A stretch of DNA of 64,000 nt from positions 1-64,000 of the forward strand of contig JAEKKJ010000013.1 in assembly GCA_019510435.1 (NCBI GenBank), written 5' to 3'. Both the position numbers and the translations under genes were made by a program. The stretch comes from Caulobacterales bacterium (GTDB lineage Bacteria; Pseudomonadota; Alphaproteobacteria; Caulobacterales; Caulobacteraceae). Below are positions 32,965 to 44,569 of the stretch, piece by piece (position 1 is the first letter of the stretch; every line of letters begins with the position of its first letter). The notes beneath the pieces are model-generated. The model made no database searches. It was not told where the DNA came from and saw only the letters and a list, made by a program, of their open reading frames with translations.

Positions 32965-35900
32965 GCGGGCCGGACGACACGCCCGCCGTGCCGGCGGTCC
33001 TGAAGCGCCCGGCGCTGCCACGGGCGATCGCGGCGGTGGCGATCGGTGTCCTGCTGCTGGTCCTGGGGCTGGTCCTCACCACCCGCTACGGCGTGCTGCT
33101 GCCGCAGGTGCGCCTGTTGATCGAGGCGCGGACCGACGGGCTCAAGATCGGCCGCTTCGGGCGGCTGAAGATCGAAGGGCTGACCGGCGACATCTGGCGC
33201 GACCTGCGGGTGCGGCGGCTGACCGTGCGCGACGAGAAGGGCGTCTGGCTGGAGGCCGATAATCTCCATCTTTCCTGGCATTACGAGCAACTGCTCAGGC
33301 GCAGGTTCCAGGCCGACGTGATCGAGGCGCAGGACCTGAAGCTGCTGCGCCGGCCGACCCTCGGGCCGAAGTCGAAGGACACCGGCCTGCCGGTCTCGTT
33401 CCATATCAAGCGGGCGGCGACGCGGGTGGACCTGGAACCCGCCTTCAGCGGCGAACGCGGCCTCTACGACATCGCCCTCAGCCTGGACGTCGCCCGGCGA
33501 GGCGGCCAGAAGGGCAAGCTGGCGGCCCGCAGCCTGCTGCACCCGGGCGATCACCTGGACCTCGACTTCGCCGTGGCCAAGGTGGGCCCGCTGCACCTGT
33601 TCGCCCAGGCGCAGGAAGCTGAGGGCGGGGCCATCGCCGGGGCGCTGGGCCTTTCGCCGAAACAGCCGTTCGCCCTGGACATCCGCGCCGACGGCACGGT
33701 CTCGGAGGGCCGCTTCACCGCGCGGGCCACCTCGGGCGCCCTCGCGCCGCTGGTCGCCCAGGGGGCCTGGAACCCGCAGGGCGGCCAGGCGGGCGGGCGG
33801 CTGCTGCTGACCGCGTCCAGCCTGACCGCGCCCTATGCGGAGCGGTTTGGGCGCGACGTGCTGTTCGGGATCGGCGGCCGCAAGGCGGGCGAGGGGGTCT
33901 ATGCCCTGGACGCACGCGCCCGCTCTGATGCGCTGAGCCTGCACGCCTGGGGTCCGGGCGACCTCGGCAAGCGGGCCCTGTCGCCGCAAGGCGTGCGGCT
34001 GGAGGCCCAGGCGGCGTCGCTGTCCCGGCTGCTGGGCGGCGGCCCCAAGGCAGGCGCCGTGCAACTCGCCGGGACGCTGACCGGGACCTCGGACGCCTGG
34101 CGCTTCGCCGGCTCGGGCGCGCTCGCGGAGCTGCAGACGGCCGACTACGGCCTGGCGCGGATCTCCGGCCCGCTGGAGCTGAGCCGCGCGAAGGGCGGCT
34201 ATGCGCTCAAGGCCCGGCTGGCGGCGGCCGGCGGCCGGGGCGCGGGCTATGCCGCGGCGATCCTGGGCGGGGCGCCCACCCTGGCGCTCGACGCCGAGCG
34301 CCTGGCCAACGGCCAGCTGCTGCTGCGCAACCTCACAGGCGTGGGGCGTGGGCTGAAGCTGCAGGCCAGCGGCGGGCGCAGCCTGCTGGGGGCGGTGACG
34401 CTGAAGGGCCAGGCGGACATCTCCAACCTCGCCGCCGCCGGCGCCGGTGCGAACGGCGCGGCCAGCGTCGGCTGGCAGGCCGCCCAGGCCAAGGCCGGCG
34501 CGCCCTGGACCTTCCGGCTCGACGCCCATGGTGACCGCTTCGCGGTGGGCTTGGCGGAGCTCGATCGGCTGCTGGGCCCCAAGCCGCGGTTGCAGATGGA
34601 CGCCGCCTGGGACGCCGGCAAGCTGTCGGTGGCCAAGGCCAGCCTGGACGGCGCGGCGCTGGCGGCGACGGGGGCGGGGGTGTTGGGCGCGGATGGCGGC
34701 CTCAGCTTCAAGACCGATTGGACCGCCAGCGGCCCCTTCACCGCCGGGCCGGTGGAGATCGCCGGCAAGGCGCGCGGCTCCGGCGGCGTCACCGGAACGC
34801 TGGGCGCGCCTCGCCTCGACCTCATCGCCGACCTGGACCAGGTGGATATCCCGCGCCTGCCCCTGAAGGACGCGCGGCTGACGCTGACCTTCCAGCGCCT
34901 GGCGGACGGCTCCAGCGGCGTGATCGCCATCACCGCCGCCAGCGCCTATGGCCCCGCCAAGGCGCACTCGGCCTTCCGCTTTCCCACCGGGGGCGTCGAC
35001 CTCACGGACCTCGGCGTCGACGCGGGCGGCGTCAAGGCCCAGGGCTCGCTGTCGCTGCGGCGGAACGCTCCTTCGGCCGCCGACCTCACCGTCGATATCG
35101 GGCGCGGCGTCCTGATTGACGCCGGCCGCATCGCCGGGGGGATCAAGATCGTCGACGCGACCGGCGGGGCGCGGGCCAGCGCCAACCTGCGCGGCGAGAA
35201 CGTGCGGCTGCAAGGCTCGCAGATCTCGGTGAAATCCGCGCGGCTGACGGCCGACGGCCCCTTGGCGCGGCTGCCCTATGCCGCGCTCGCCCAGGGCAAT
35301 TCGCCGGAGGGCGCTTGGAGCCTGGACGGCAAGGGCGTGCTGGCCGACGCCCAGCCGGGCTATGCCTTGAGCTTCGCCGGCGGCGGCAAGCTGGGCGGCC
35401 GCGAGCTGCACACCACCGAGACGGCCGCCTTCCGCTTCGGCGGCGACCAGCAGAGCGCCCGCCTGCGCCTGGCTGGAACCGACGGCGGGCGCATCGACCT
35501 GGACGCCCTGATGCGCGGCGGTGCGGCCGATGTGAAGGCCAAGGTGGCGAACCTGGGGCTTGGCCTTATCGACCCGGACTTGACCGGCCGCATCGACGCC
35601 AGCCTGGCCCTGCAGGGAACCGGCGCGCGGCTGGACGGGACGCTGGACGCCGACCTCGCCCAAGCGCGGGCGCGCGGCTCGCCGGCCAACCAGGGCATGG
35701 ACGGCACGCTGCGCGGGCGGCTGGCGGGCGACACCATCGCGCTCGACGTGGCCACCACCAATCCTCAGGGCCTGAAGGCCAACGCCAGCGTGGTGCTGCC
35801 GGCGCAGAGTTCGGCGGCGCCGTTCCGGGTGGCGATCGCGCGGACCCGGCCGCTGCAGGGGCGTTTCGCCGCCGAGGGGGAGGTGCGGCCGCTGTGGGAC

Positions 35901-37130
35901 CTGCTGGTCGGCGGCGAGCGCTCGCTCTCGGGCTTCGTGCGCACCCAAGGGACCCTCAACGGCACCCTGGCCGCGCCGCACGCCTCGGGCCAGGTGGCTG
36001 TGGAACGCGGGCGGTTCGACGACGGCGGCTCGGGCCTCAGCCTGCGCGACGTCACCCTGAAGGCAGACTTCACCCAGGAGGGCGTCAACGTCGGCGAGGC
36101 CCACGGCGACGACGGCCGCGGCGGGCAGGTGAGCGGCCAGGGCCGCATCAGCCTGCTGCCAGAGGGCGCGTCCAGTTTCCGCCTGGACCTGAAGGGCTTC
36201 CGGCTGATCGACAATGAGCAGGCGACCGCCACCGCCAGCGGCCAGGCCACCGTCAACCGCGGCGCGGACGGCAAGGTGAAGCTGGCGGGCGACCTCACCA
36301 TCGACCGGGCCGACGTGGCCGCCAATCCGCCGACGCCGTCGGGCGTGGTGGCCATGGAGGTCAAGGAGATCAACCGGCCGGCCGACCTGCCCGTGGCCTT
36401 CCCGGGCGCGGAGACCCGCGGCGAGGGCTGGGCTCTGGACGTGAAGCTGAAGGCGCCGCGGCGGGTGATGTTGCGTGGCCGCGGGCTGGATGTGGAGCTG
36501 TCGCTGGACGCCCACGTGGGCGGCACCACCACCTATCCGGACCTCAGCGGCACGGCGCGGGTGGTGCGCGGCGCCTATGACCTGGCCGGCAAGCGCTTCG
36601 ACTTCGACACCACCAGCGTGGTGTTCCTCTCCACCCACCCGCAGAACATCCGCCTGCAGCTGGACGCCACCCGGGACGATCCCACCCTCAGCGTCACGGC
36701 CCGGATCCGCGGCACCGCCGCCAAGCCGGAGATCACCTTCACCTCCTCGCCCAGCCTGCCCAACGACGAGGTGCTGGCCCAGCTGCTGTTCGGCCGCTCG
36801 GCCTCGCAGCTGTCGGCGGTGGAGGCGGCGCAACTGGCCTCGGCCCTGTCCTCGCTGGCGGGCGGCGGCGGACTGGACGTGATCGGCAATGTGCGCAGCT
36901 TCGCGCGCCTGGACCGCCTGGCGTTCGGCGGCGACCAGGCCTCGGGCGTCACCGTATCCGGCGGCAAGTACGTGACCGAGGACGTCTACCTCGAACTCAC
37001 CGGCGGGGGCCGCGAGGGCCCGTCGGCCCAGGTGGAATGGCGCATCAAGCGCAACCTCTCGATCCTGTCGCGCATCGCCGGCCAGCAGGCGGGCAACAAG
37101 CTCGCGGTGCGCTGGCGGCGGGACTACTGA
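32961..37130 (+). CDS. tamB: TamB, inner-membrane-anchored assembly / lipid-transfer protein
   Basis: 1389 residues from the TTG at 32961, which overlaps the tamA stop as TTGA; a GTG at 32988 is the alternative. One N-terminal anchor helix (AIAAVAIGVLLLVLGLVLTT) is followed by a very long repetitive beta-rich region of the AsmA/TamB bridge type. The conserved C-terminal DUF490 domain carries GGTTTYPDLSGTARVVRGAY, RLQLDATRDDPTLSVTARI and PNDEVLAQLLFGRSASQLS. It bridges the periplasm to TamA. The overlap shows strict tamA-tamB coupling, the order usual in proteobacteria. Confidence 0.92.
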   Translation: MSGPDDTPAVPAVLKRPALPRAIAAVAIGVLLLVLGLVLTTRYGVLLPQVRLLIEARTDGLKIGRFGRLKIEGLTGDIWRDLRVRRLTVRDEKGVWLEADNLHLSWHYEQLLRRRFQADVIEAQDLKLLRRPTLGPKSKDTGLPVSFHIKRAATRVDLEPAFSGERGLYDIALSLDVARRGGQKGKLAARSLLHPGDHLDLDFAVAKVGPLHLFAQAQEAEGGAIAGALGLSPKQPFALDIRADGTVSEGRFTARATSGALAPLVAQGAWNPQGGQAGGRLLLTASSLTAPYAERFGRDVLFGIGGRKAGEGVYALDARARSDALSLHAWGPGDLGKRALSPQGVRLEAQAASLSRLLGGGPKAGAVQLAGTLTGTSDAWRFAGSGALAELQTADYGLARISGPLELSRAKGGYALKARLAAAGGRGAGYAAAILGGAPTLALDAERLANGQLLLRNLTGVGRGLKLQASGGRSLLGAVTLKGQADISNLAAAGAGANGAASVGWQAAQAKAGAPWTFRLDAHGDRFAVGLAELDRLLGPKPRLQMDAAWDAGKLSVAKASLDGAALAATGAGVLGADGGLSFKTDWTASGPFTAGPVEIAGKARGSGGVTGTLGAPRLDLIADLDQVDIPRLPLKDARLTLTFQRLADGSSGVIAITAASAYGPAKAHSAFRFPTGGVDLTDLGVDAGGVKAQGSLSLRRNAPSAADLTVDIGRGVLIDAGRIAGGIKIVDATGGARASANLRGENVRLQGSQISVKSARLTADGPLARLPYAALAQGNSPEGAWSLDGKGVLADAQPGYALSFAGGGKLGGRELHTTETAAFRFGGDQQSARLRLAGTDGGRIDLDALMRGGAADVKAKVANLGLGLIDPDLTGRIDASLALQGTGARLDGTLDADLAQARARGSPANQGMDGTLRGRLAGDTIALDVATTNPQGLKANASVVLPAQSSAAPFRVAIARTRPLQGRFAAEGEVRPLWDLLVGGERSLSGFVRTQGTLNGTLAAPHASGQVAVERGRFDDGGSGLSLRDVTLKADFTQEGVNVGEAHGDDGRGGQVSGQGRISLLPEGASSFRLDLKGFRLIDNEQATATASGQATVNRGADGKVKLAGDLTIDRADVAANPPTPSGVVAMEVKEINRPADLPVAFPGAETRGEGWALDVKLKAPRRVMLRGRGLDVELSLDAHVGGTTTYPDLSGTARVVRGAYDLAGKRFDFDTTSVVFLSTHPQNIRLQLDATRDDPTLSVTARIRGTAAKPEITFTSSPSLPNDEVLAQLLFGRSASQLSAVEAAQLASALSSLAGGGGLDVIGNVRSFARLDRLAFGGDQASGVTVSGGKYVTEDVYLELTGGGREGPSAQVEWRIKRNLSILSRIAGQQAGNKLAVRWRRDY

Positions 37131-37139
37131 GGGCGCTGG

Positions 37140-38009
37140 TCAGGCCGCGCGCGTACGGCCGCCCGCCTGGGCGTAGGCCTGGGTGCCGCGGGTGAACACC
37201 GGGTCGGCCGGCGTGATCGCCGCGATGGGGATGTCGTCCAGGCCCTCCAGGCGGCGGTAGAGCGCGCCGAAGTCGGCCAGCGTCGCGTCCAGCAGCGCCT
37301 GCAGCGACGGGATCACGAAATAGACCTGCTGGAAGTCATCGATCCGGTAGGGCGTGCGCATCACCCGCTCCAGCTCGAAGCCCAGGCGGTTCGGGGAGGG
37401 GTCGTCCAGGGCGAAGATCGATTCCGCATGGCTGGAGACGATGCCGGCGCCGTAGATCCGCAGACCCTGCGGCGTGTCCAGGAGGCCGAACTCCACCGTG
37501 TACCAGTAGAGCCGCGCCAGGTTGTGCAGCCGGCCCAGGTCCAGCGCGCGCAGGCCGCCCTCGCCATAGGCCTGCATATAGTCGGCGAAGGTGGGGTCGG
37601 TCAGCATCGGCACGTGGCCGAAGACGTCGTGGAAGATGTCCGGTTCCTGAAGGTAATCAAGCTGCTCCGGCCGCCGGATGAACTGGCCGGCCGGGAATCG
37701 CCGGTTGGCCAGGTGCTCGAAGAACACCGCATCCGGGACCAGGCCGGGCACCGCCACGACGGTCCAGCCCGTGAGCCGCTTCAGCTCCTCGTTGATCCGG
37801 GCGAAGTCGGGAATGCCGCTGCGGTGCAGGTCCAGCGCGTCCAGGCCCTTCAGGAACGGGTCGCACGCGCGGCCCGGCAGCAGGGCGGTCTGGCGCTCGT
37901 AGAGGGTGATCCAGACCTGGTGCTCGGCCTCGGTGTAGGCGGCCCAGCCCTGGTCGATGGTCCAGTCGGCCCGGGCGCCGGGCGGCGGGGTGAGGTCCTT
38001 GGCGCTCAT
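37140..38009 (-). CDS. phhA: Phenylalanine 4-monooxygenase
   Basis: A pterin- and iron-dependent hydroxylase converting phenylalanine to tyrosine. 289 residues, a normal bacterial length. The iron ligands are the two histidines of DIFHDVFGHVPML and the glutamate of YWYTVEFGLL. The substrate/pterin region QFIRRPEQLDYLQEPDIFHD and SSHAESIFALDD are also seen. No pterin-4a-carbinolamine dehydratase gene is adjacent. It is transcribed alone, convergent with tamB with only 9 bp between stop codons. Confidence 0.95.
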   Translation of the reverse strand: MSAKDLTPPPGARADWTIDQGWAAYTEAEHQVWITLYERQTALLPGRACDPFLKGLDALDLHRSGIPDFARINEELKRLTGWTVVAVPGLVPDAVFFEHLANRRFPAGQFIRRPEQLDYLQEPDIFHDVFGHVPMLTDPTFADYMQAYGEGGLRALDLGRLHNLARLYWYTVEFGLLDTPQGLRIYGAGIVSSHAESIFALDDPSPNRLGFELERVMRTPYRIDDFQQVYFVIPSLQALLDATLADFGALYRRLEGLDDIPIAAITPADPVFTRGTQAYAQAGGRTRAA

Positions 38010-38105
38010 GCGGGGAGAATGACCCCGTTCGAGCGGAAGTTCCGTTCTGAGATTGCCGGTTTCGGCTAGGTCGGCGGCAAGATCTTGCGCGCCGATGGGC
38101 GGACC

Positions 38106-38435
38106 TTAGTGGCCGATGCCGGGGCGCAGCCGATAGTGGCCTTCACCGAAGTTCTCGAAGATCAGCGAGGCCTGCGGGTGGCCGACGGGCTGGCCGCTGT
38201 CGTCGGGCAGCAGGTTCTGCTCGGAGACATAGGCCACATAGGCGCTGTCGTCGTTCTCGGCGAGCAGGTGGTAGAACGGCTGGTCCTTGTGGGGCCGGAT
38301 GTGCTCGGGGATCGACAGCCAGTATTCCTCGGTGTTGGCGAACACCGGATCGACGTCGAAGATCACGCCGCGGAACGGATACACGCGGTGCCGGACGACC
38401 TGGCCGATCGTGAATTTGGCGAGTCGCGTGCTCAT
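38106..38435 (-). CDS. hspQ: Heat-shock protein HspQ (YccV family)
   Basis: A 109-residue protein of the YccV/HspQ family, which in enterobacteria acts as a specificity factor for Lon protease and was first noted for hemimethylated-DNA binding. Visible motifs are KFTIGQVVRHRVYPFRGVIF, DQPFYHLLAENDDSAYVAYV and EQNLLPDDSGQPVGHP. The ATG at 38435 is chosen because it matches the family start; a longer frame to 38501 adds an unrelated basic leader. Confidence 0.93.
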   Translation of the reverse strand: MSTRLAKFTIGQVVRHRVYPFRGVIFDVDPVFANTEEYWLSIPEHIRPHKDQPFYHLLAENDDSAYVAYVSEQNLLPDDSGQPVGHPQASLIFENFGEGHYRLRPGIGH

Positions 38436-38612
38436 GACCGCGAATCTAAACCCTCTCGTCTGACTGGAAGGTGAACGTAGCGTTCGAAAACCGTCATTCA
38501 AGCGTCGCCTTCCTGCCGCCCCACTCAGTTGCTAAAGTCGCCTCGAAATGAGGCGTGCGTGCCCCAACGTCGGGATGGGGCGGCGCCGTCTGCGTAGGAC
38601 GGAAGACAGTCC

Positions 38613-39695
38613 ATGAGTGAGGCGCCGCGTGCGCCCGGGCCGCCATCGCGCGGCCGGGAGAGATCGACGGGCGATGTCCCGTGCTATGCCGCCCTGGATT
38701 TGGGCACCAACAACTGCCGCCTCCTGATCGCGACCCCGTCCGCCAGCGGCTTCCGCGTGGTCGAGGCCTATTCGCGCATCGTGCGCCTGGGGGAGGGCCT
38801 CACCCAGAGCGGGCGGCTCTCGGACCAGGCCATGGAGCGGGCGCTGGCGGCCCTGAAGGTGAGCGGCGAGAAGGTGCGCCGCCGCCGCGTGGTGAAGTTC
38901 CGCGCCATCGCCACCCAGGCCTGCCGCATGGCCGCCAACGGCCAGGCCTTCGTCAATCGCGTCGCCAACGAAACCGGCGTGCGGCTGCAAATCATCAGCC
39001 CGCAGGAGGAGGCGCGCCTGTCGGTGGCCGGCTGCCTCAACCTGCTGGACGACCGCTATGAGGCCGCCCTGGTGGTGGACGTGGGGGGCGGCTCGACCGA
39101 GCTCTCCTGGGTGGATCTGAAGGCGGCCCAGCCGGGCGCTCAGCCTCCGGTGCGGGCCTGGCTCTCGGTGCCCATCGGCGTCGTCACCCTGGCCGAGCGC
39201 TTTCCGGAGGGCGAAGTGGCCACCGAAGGCTGGTTCCGCCAGATGGTGGACCATGTGAAGGACCAGATCGGCGCCTTCCGGCGCGCCGACCCCATGCGGC
39301 CGGTGTTCGAGGCCGATCGCGCGCATCTGGTGGGCACGTCCGGGGCGATCACCAGCCTGGCCGGCCTGCACCTCAACCTGCCGCGCTACGACCGCAACCG
39401 GGTGGACGGCATCTGGATGCATCGCGAGGAGTGCGAGGCGGCGGCGGGGCGGCTGCTCGCCATGAGCAGCGCCGAGCGGGCCGCTCAGGCCTGCATCGGC
39501 CCCGACCGCGCGGACCTGGTGCTGGCGGGGGCGGCAATCCTGCAGGCGGTGCAGGAGCTCTGGCCGTGCAACCGGGTGCGCGTCGCCGACCGCGGCCTGC
39601 GCGAAGGCATCCTTTTGTCGCTGATGGCCGAGCGCGGCGTGCGGCGTCGCCGCAAGCGCCGGCGCGGCCGCACCGCGTCGAGGGCCGCCGCATGA
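38613..39695 (+). CDS. ppx: Ppx/GppA family phosphatase
   Basis: An exopolyphosphatase / pppGpp phosphatase family enzyme of the actin-like ATPase fold. 360 residues with YAALDLGTNNCRLLIA (phosphate 1), FRAIATQACRMA, ISPQEEARLSVAG and VVDVGGGSTELSW (phosphate 2). It has only the ~300-residue catalytic core and lacks the C-terminal HD-like domain of E. coli Ppx, as is usual in this class. It overlaps rlmE by 4 bp. Whether polyphosphate or pppGpp is the substrate cannot be told from sequence. Confidence 0.9.
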   Translation: MSEAPRAPGPPSRGRERSTGDVPCYAALDLGTNNCRLLIATPSASGFRVVEAYSRIVRLGEGLTQSGRLSDQAMERALAALKVSGEKVRRRRVVKFRAIATQACRMAANGQAFVNRVANETGVRLQIISPQEEARLSVAGCLNLLDDRYEAALVVDVGGGSTELSWVDLKAAQPGAQPPVRAWLSVPIGVVTLAERFPEGEVATEGWFRQMVDHVKDQIGAFRRADPMRPVFEADRAHLVGTSGAITSLAGLHLNLPRYDRNRVDGIWMHREECEAAAGRLLAMSSAERAAQACIGPDRADLVLAGAAILQAVQELWPCNRVRVADRGLREGILLSLMAERGVRRRRKRRRGRTASRAAA

Positions 39696-40396
39696 CCGAG
39701 CCCCCGCGCAAGCGCATGGTGAAGCCGCCCACCGGCGGCATCGAAGGCGGCCGCGGCAAGCCCGCGCGCCTGAAGACCGCCAAGGAGCGCACGCCCAGCC
39801 AGCAGGCCTGGCTGGAGCGCCAGATCAATGACCCGTTCGCGGCCAAGGCCCGTGCGCTGGGCTATCGCAGCCGCGCGGCCTTCAAGATCGCCGAGATCGA
39901 CGACCGCTTCCACTTCTTCCGGCCCGGCGCACGGGTGCTGGACCTGGGCCTGGCGCCCGGCGGCTGGACCCAGCTGGCCATCCAGCGCGGCGTGCGCGAC
40001 ATCGTCGGCGTCGACCTGTTGCCGGTCGACCCGCTGCCGCCGGCGCACATCCTGCAGATGGACTTCACCGATCCCGAGTGCGGGCCACAGCTGATGGCCC
40101 TCTTGGGCGGGCCGCCGGACCTCGTCATGTCCGACATGGCGCCCAACACCATCGGCCACCGCGAGACCGACCACCTGCGCATCGTGGGCCTGATCGAGGC
40201 GGCCTCCGACTTCGCCCTGGAAGTGCTGAAGCCCGGCGGGGCTTTCGTGGCCAAGGCGTTCCAGGGCGGCGGCATGGATCGCCTGATCGGCGGGCTGAAG
40301 CACCGCTACGGAGAGGTCCGCAACGTCAAGCCTAAGGCCAGCCGCCAGGACAGCTCCGAGGTCTTCCTGGTGGCGACAGGGTTCAAGGGCCGCTAG
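39692..40396 (+). CDS. rlmE: 23S rRNA 2'-O-ribose methyltransferase RlmE
   Basis: Methylates U2552 of 23S rRNA on the assembled large subunit. 234 residues: an N-terminal basic extension (PRKRMVKPPTGGIEGGRGK), then AKALGYRSRAAFKI-type lysine/arginine motif (ARALGYRSRAAFKI), SAM-binding VLDLGLAPGGWTQLA, MSDMAPNTIG with the catalytic Asp, and FVAKAFQGGG with the catalytic Lys. The ATG overlaps the ppx stop. The ppx-rlmE pair is common in alphaproteobacteria. Confidence 0.95.
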   Translation: MTEPPRKRMVKPPTGGIEGGRGKPARLKTAKERTPSQQAWLERQINDPFAAKARALGYRSRAAFKIAEIDDRFHFFRPGARVLDLGLAPGGWTQLAIQRGVRDIVGVDLLPVDPLPPAHILQMDFTDPECGPQLMALLGGPPDLVMSDMAPNTIGHRETDHLRIVGLIEAASDFALEVLKPGGAFVAKAFQGGGMDRLIGGLKHRYGEVRNVKPKASRQDSSEVFLVATGFKGR

Positions 40397-40679
40397 CGGC
40401 GACGGCTTTGCGCGTCAGCTTGATCAGCTCGTGCGCCCGCTCGGGCAGCAGGGCCACGAAGGCGGGCGACCAGTCGATGAGGCCGAGGGCCGCCGCGACG
40501 AGGCCGATGGCCAGCAGGCAGGCCGCCAGGTTCCAGGTGATGCGCGACAGGGTCTGGCTGCGGCCGAGCCAGAGGTCCAGGGCCTTGTCGAGGGCCGAGC
40601 GGGGCGGCGCGTCCGGACGGACGGGCGGCAGGGGTTCGCTAGCGAAAGGCGTCTCCGTGGGAAGCAGGTGAATGGCCAT
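40383..40679 (-). CDS. Small single-pass membrane protein, unknown function
   Basis: 98 residues: a Pro-rich N-terminus (LPPVRPDAPPRSALDKALDLW), one hydrophobic helix (LAACLLAIGLVAAALGLIDW near 50-70) and a basic C-terminus. It overlaps the end of the convergent rlmE by 14 bp. I do not recognise a family. A real helix with a plausible start supports a gene, but its short length and overlap leave doubt. Confidence 0.55.
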   Translation of the reverse strand: MAIHLLPTETPFASEPLPPVRPDAPPRSALDKALDLWLGRSQTLSRITWNLAACLLAIGLVAAALGLIDWSPAFVALLPERAHELIKLTRKAVAASGP

Positions 40680-40833
40680 GGCCAGGATCCGGCCTGCGCC
40701 ACGGACGGCTGGGTCGGCTCAACGACCCCGCGCGGCGATCAGGCAATCTGCATTATGGCCTGCGTCTACGTCAGAATCGGACGTACTTGGAACGACAATT
40801 AAGCAAATAAAAACAATGTAGTATTGGCCATTG

Positions 40834-41736
40834 TTAAGCTTGGACCGCCGCGGGCGGCTGCGGCGTTCGGGCGCCTTCGGCCACCAGCCAATCGCGGAAG
40901 CGGCTGAGGGCGCGACCCTCCGCCCCGGGCGCGGCCAGCAGGGCGAAGGCGGTCTCCGAGCGGCGGAAGCCTAAGGGCGCCACCAGCCGGCCCGCCTGCA
41001 CGTCGCTGGCGCAGAGCGGCCAGGAAACCACCGCCGCGCCGAGCCCGGCGATCGCCCCGTCCAGGGCGAAGTGCACGTGGGCGAACGGCCGCTCCGGCGC
41101 CGGCGGCAGCTCGATCCCGGCGTGCTCGGCGAAGATCGCCCAGCCCTCCGGGTGGGTCGCCGCCGCCAGCCGCGGCGCCCGCAGCACGTCGTGGCTGCAG
41201 CGCTCGGCCAGCTGCGGCGACATCACCGCGCCCAGGGCGTTGCGGATGAACGGGGTGCAGTTCGGCTCCGCCAGCCGCGCGGGCGGCACGATCCGCAGCA
41301 CCGCATGGGCGCCGCGGTGCGAGGTGGCGTGGGGCGACAGCTCCGACAGCTGCAGGCGGATGTCCGGGTGGAGGGCCTGGAATCCCGCCAGCCGCGGGAT
41401 CAGCCACTTCACCGAGAGGCTGGCGTTGACCGCGATGTGCAGGTCCTCGCCGCCGGTCCGGGCCTGCCGGACGGCTCCGGCGATCTGGTCGAAGGCCTCG
41501 GTCAGCGGCGCCAGCAGCTCGCGGCCCGCGGGCGTCAGCTCCAGCCGGTTCTTCGGTCCGGCGAAGAGCCTGACCCCCAGCGCCCGCTCCAGCGCCTTCA
41601 CCTGCCGGCTTACGGCCGAGTGGGTGACGCTGAGCTCTTCCGCCGCCAGCGTGACCCGGCCCGTGCGCGCCATGGCCTCGAACGCGCGCAGGGCGTTCAG
41701 CGAGGGCAGGGGCGCCGATGTGAGATTTTCGAACAT
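40834..41736 (-). CDS. LysR-family (GcvA-like) transcriptional regulator
   Basis: 300 residues. The N-terminal winged helix LPSLNALRAFEAMARTGRVTLAAEELSVTHSAVSRQVKALE is the LysR DNA-binding domain. The remainder is a periplasmic-binding-protein-like effector domain (LHIAVNASLSVKWLIPRLAGF, typical of the GcvA/AmpR subgroup). It starts at 41736, 54 bp from the divergent methyltransferase gene, which is its most likely target. Its 3' end lies in an AT-rich patch with a CAATG/CATTG inverted repeat. Confidence 0.9.
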   Translation of the reverse strand: MFENLTSAPLPSLNALRAFEAMARTGRVTLAAEELSVTHSAVSRQVKALERALGVRLFAGPKNRLELTPAGRELLAPLTEAFDQIAGAVRQARTGGEDLHIAVNASLSVKWLIPRLAGFQALHPDIRLQLSELSPHATSHRGAHAVLRIVPPARLAEPNCTPFIRNALGAVMSPQLAERCSHDVLRAPRLAAATHPEGWAIFAEHAGIELPPAPERPFAHVHFALDGAIAGLGAAVVSWPLCASDVQAGRLVAPLGFRRSETAFALLAAPGAEGRALSRFRDWLVAEGARTPQPPAAVQA

Positions 41737-41790
41737 CCAGCGTCGAATAAGTCGATTTCCTCCAAACGACAATCCGCGCACAAGCTGGCC

Positions 41791-44138
<2,348 letters not shown>

Positions 44139-44160
44139 GCGCGTTGGCGGGGAGGGCGTG

Positions 44161-44565
44161 ATGGCGGGCGAGGTGGCGGTGGAGCTCAAGCTCCTGGTCG
44201 GCGCAGTGGCTCTCGGGCTGGTGCAGCTGCTCTGGGCCGCGGGCGCGGCGCGGGCGCAGCAGGACCTGAAGTGGGCCGCCGGCCCGCGCGACACGCCGCG
44301 GCCGGTCACCGGCGTGGCGGCGCGCCTGGAGCGGGCGTTCTGGAACTTCGCCGAGACCTTCCCCTTCTTCGCCGCGGCCCTGTTGGCCGACGCGGCGGCG
44401 GGGCGGCTCGGCACGACGCTGACCGTCTGGGGCGCCTGGCTCTACGTCGGCGGCCGGGCGCTTTACGTTCCGCTCTATGCCTCCGGCGTGCCGACGGTGC
44501 GCACGGTGGTCTGGGCGGTGGCCATGGGGGGGCTCGTCATGGTGATGCTGGCCCTGTTCAGGTGA
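44161..44565 (+). CDS. MAPEG-family membrane protein
   Basis: 134 residues with four hydrophobic helices, matching the MAPEG fold of membrane-associated eicosanoid/glutathione proteins (helix 1 LKLLVGAVALGLVQLLWAAG; ARLERAFWNFAETFPFFAAALL; RALYVPLYASGVPTVRTVVW). The FxNFxExFPxF string is typical of bacterial MAPEG proteins of unknown function. GGGGAGGGCGTG precedes the ATG; the GTG three bases earlier is an alternative. It sits between guaB and an RsmB-like gene. Confidence 0.85.
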   Translation: MAGEVAVELKLLVGAVALGLVQLLWAAGAARAQQDLKWAAGPRDTPRPVTGVAARLERAFWNFAETFPFFAAALLADAAAGRLGTTLTVWGAWLYVGGRALYVPLYASGVPTVRTVVWAVAMGGLVMVMLALFR

Positions 44566-44569
44566 GCTG

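Noticed and set aside
32937..36833. A 1298-codon minus-strand frame opposite tamB
   Set aside because: Shadow of tamB codon bias; no recognisable domains, and tamB has clear family motifs.
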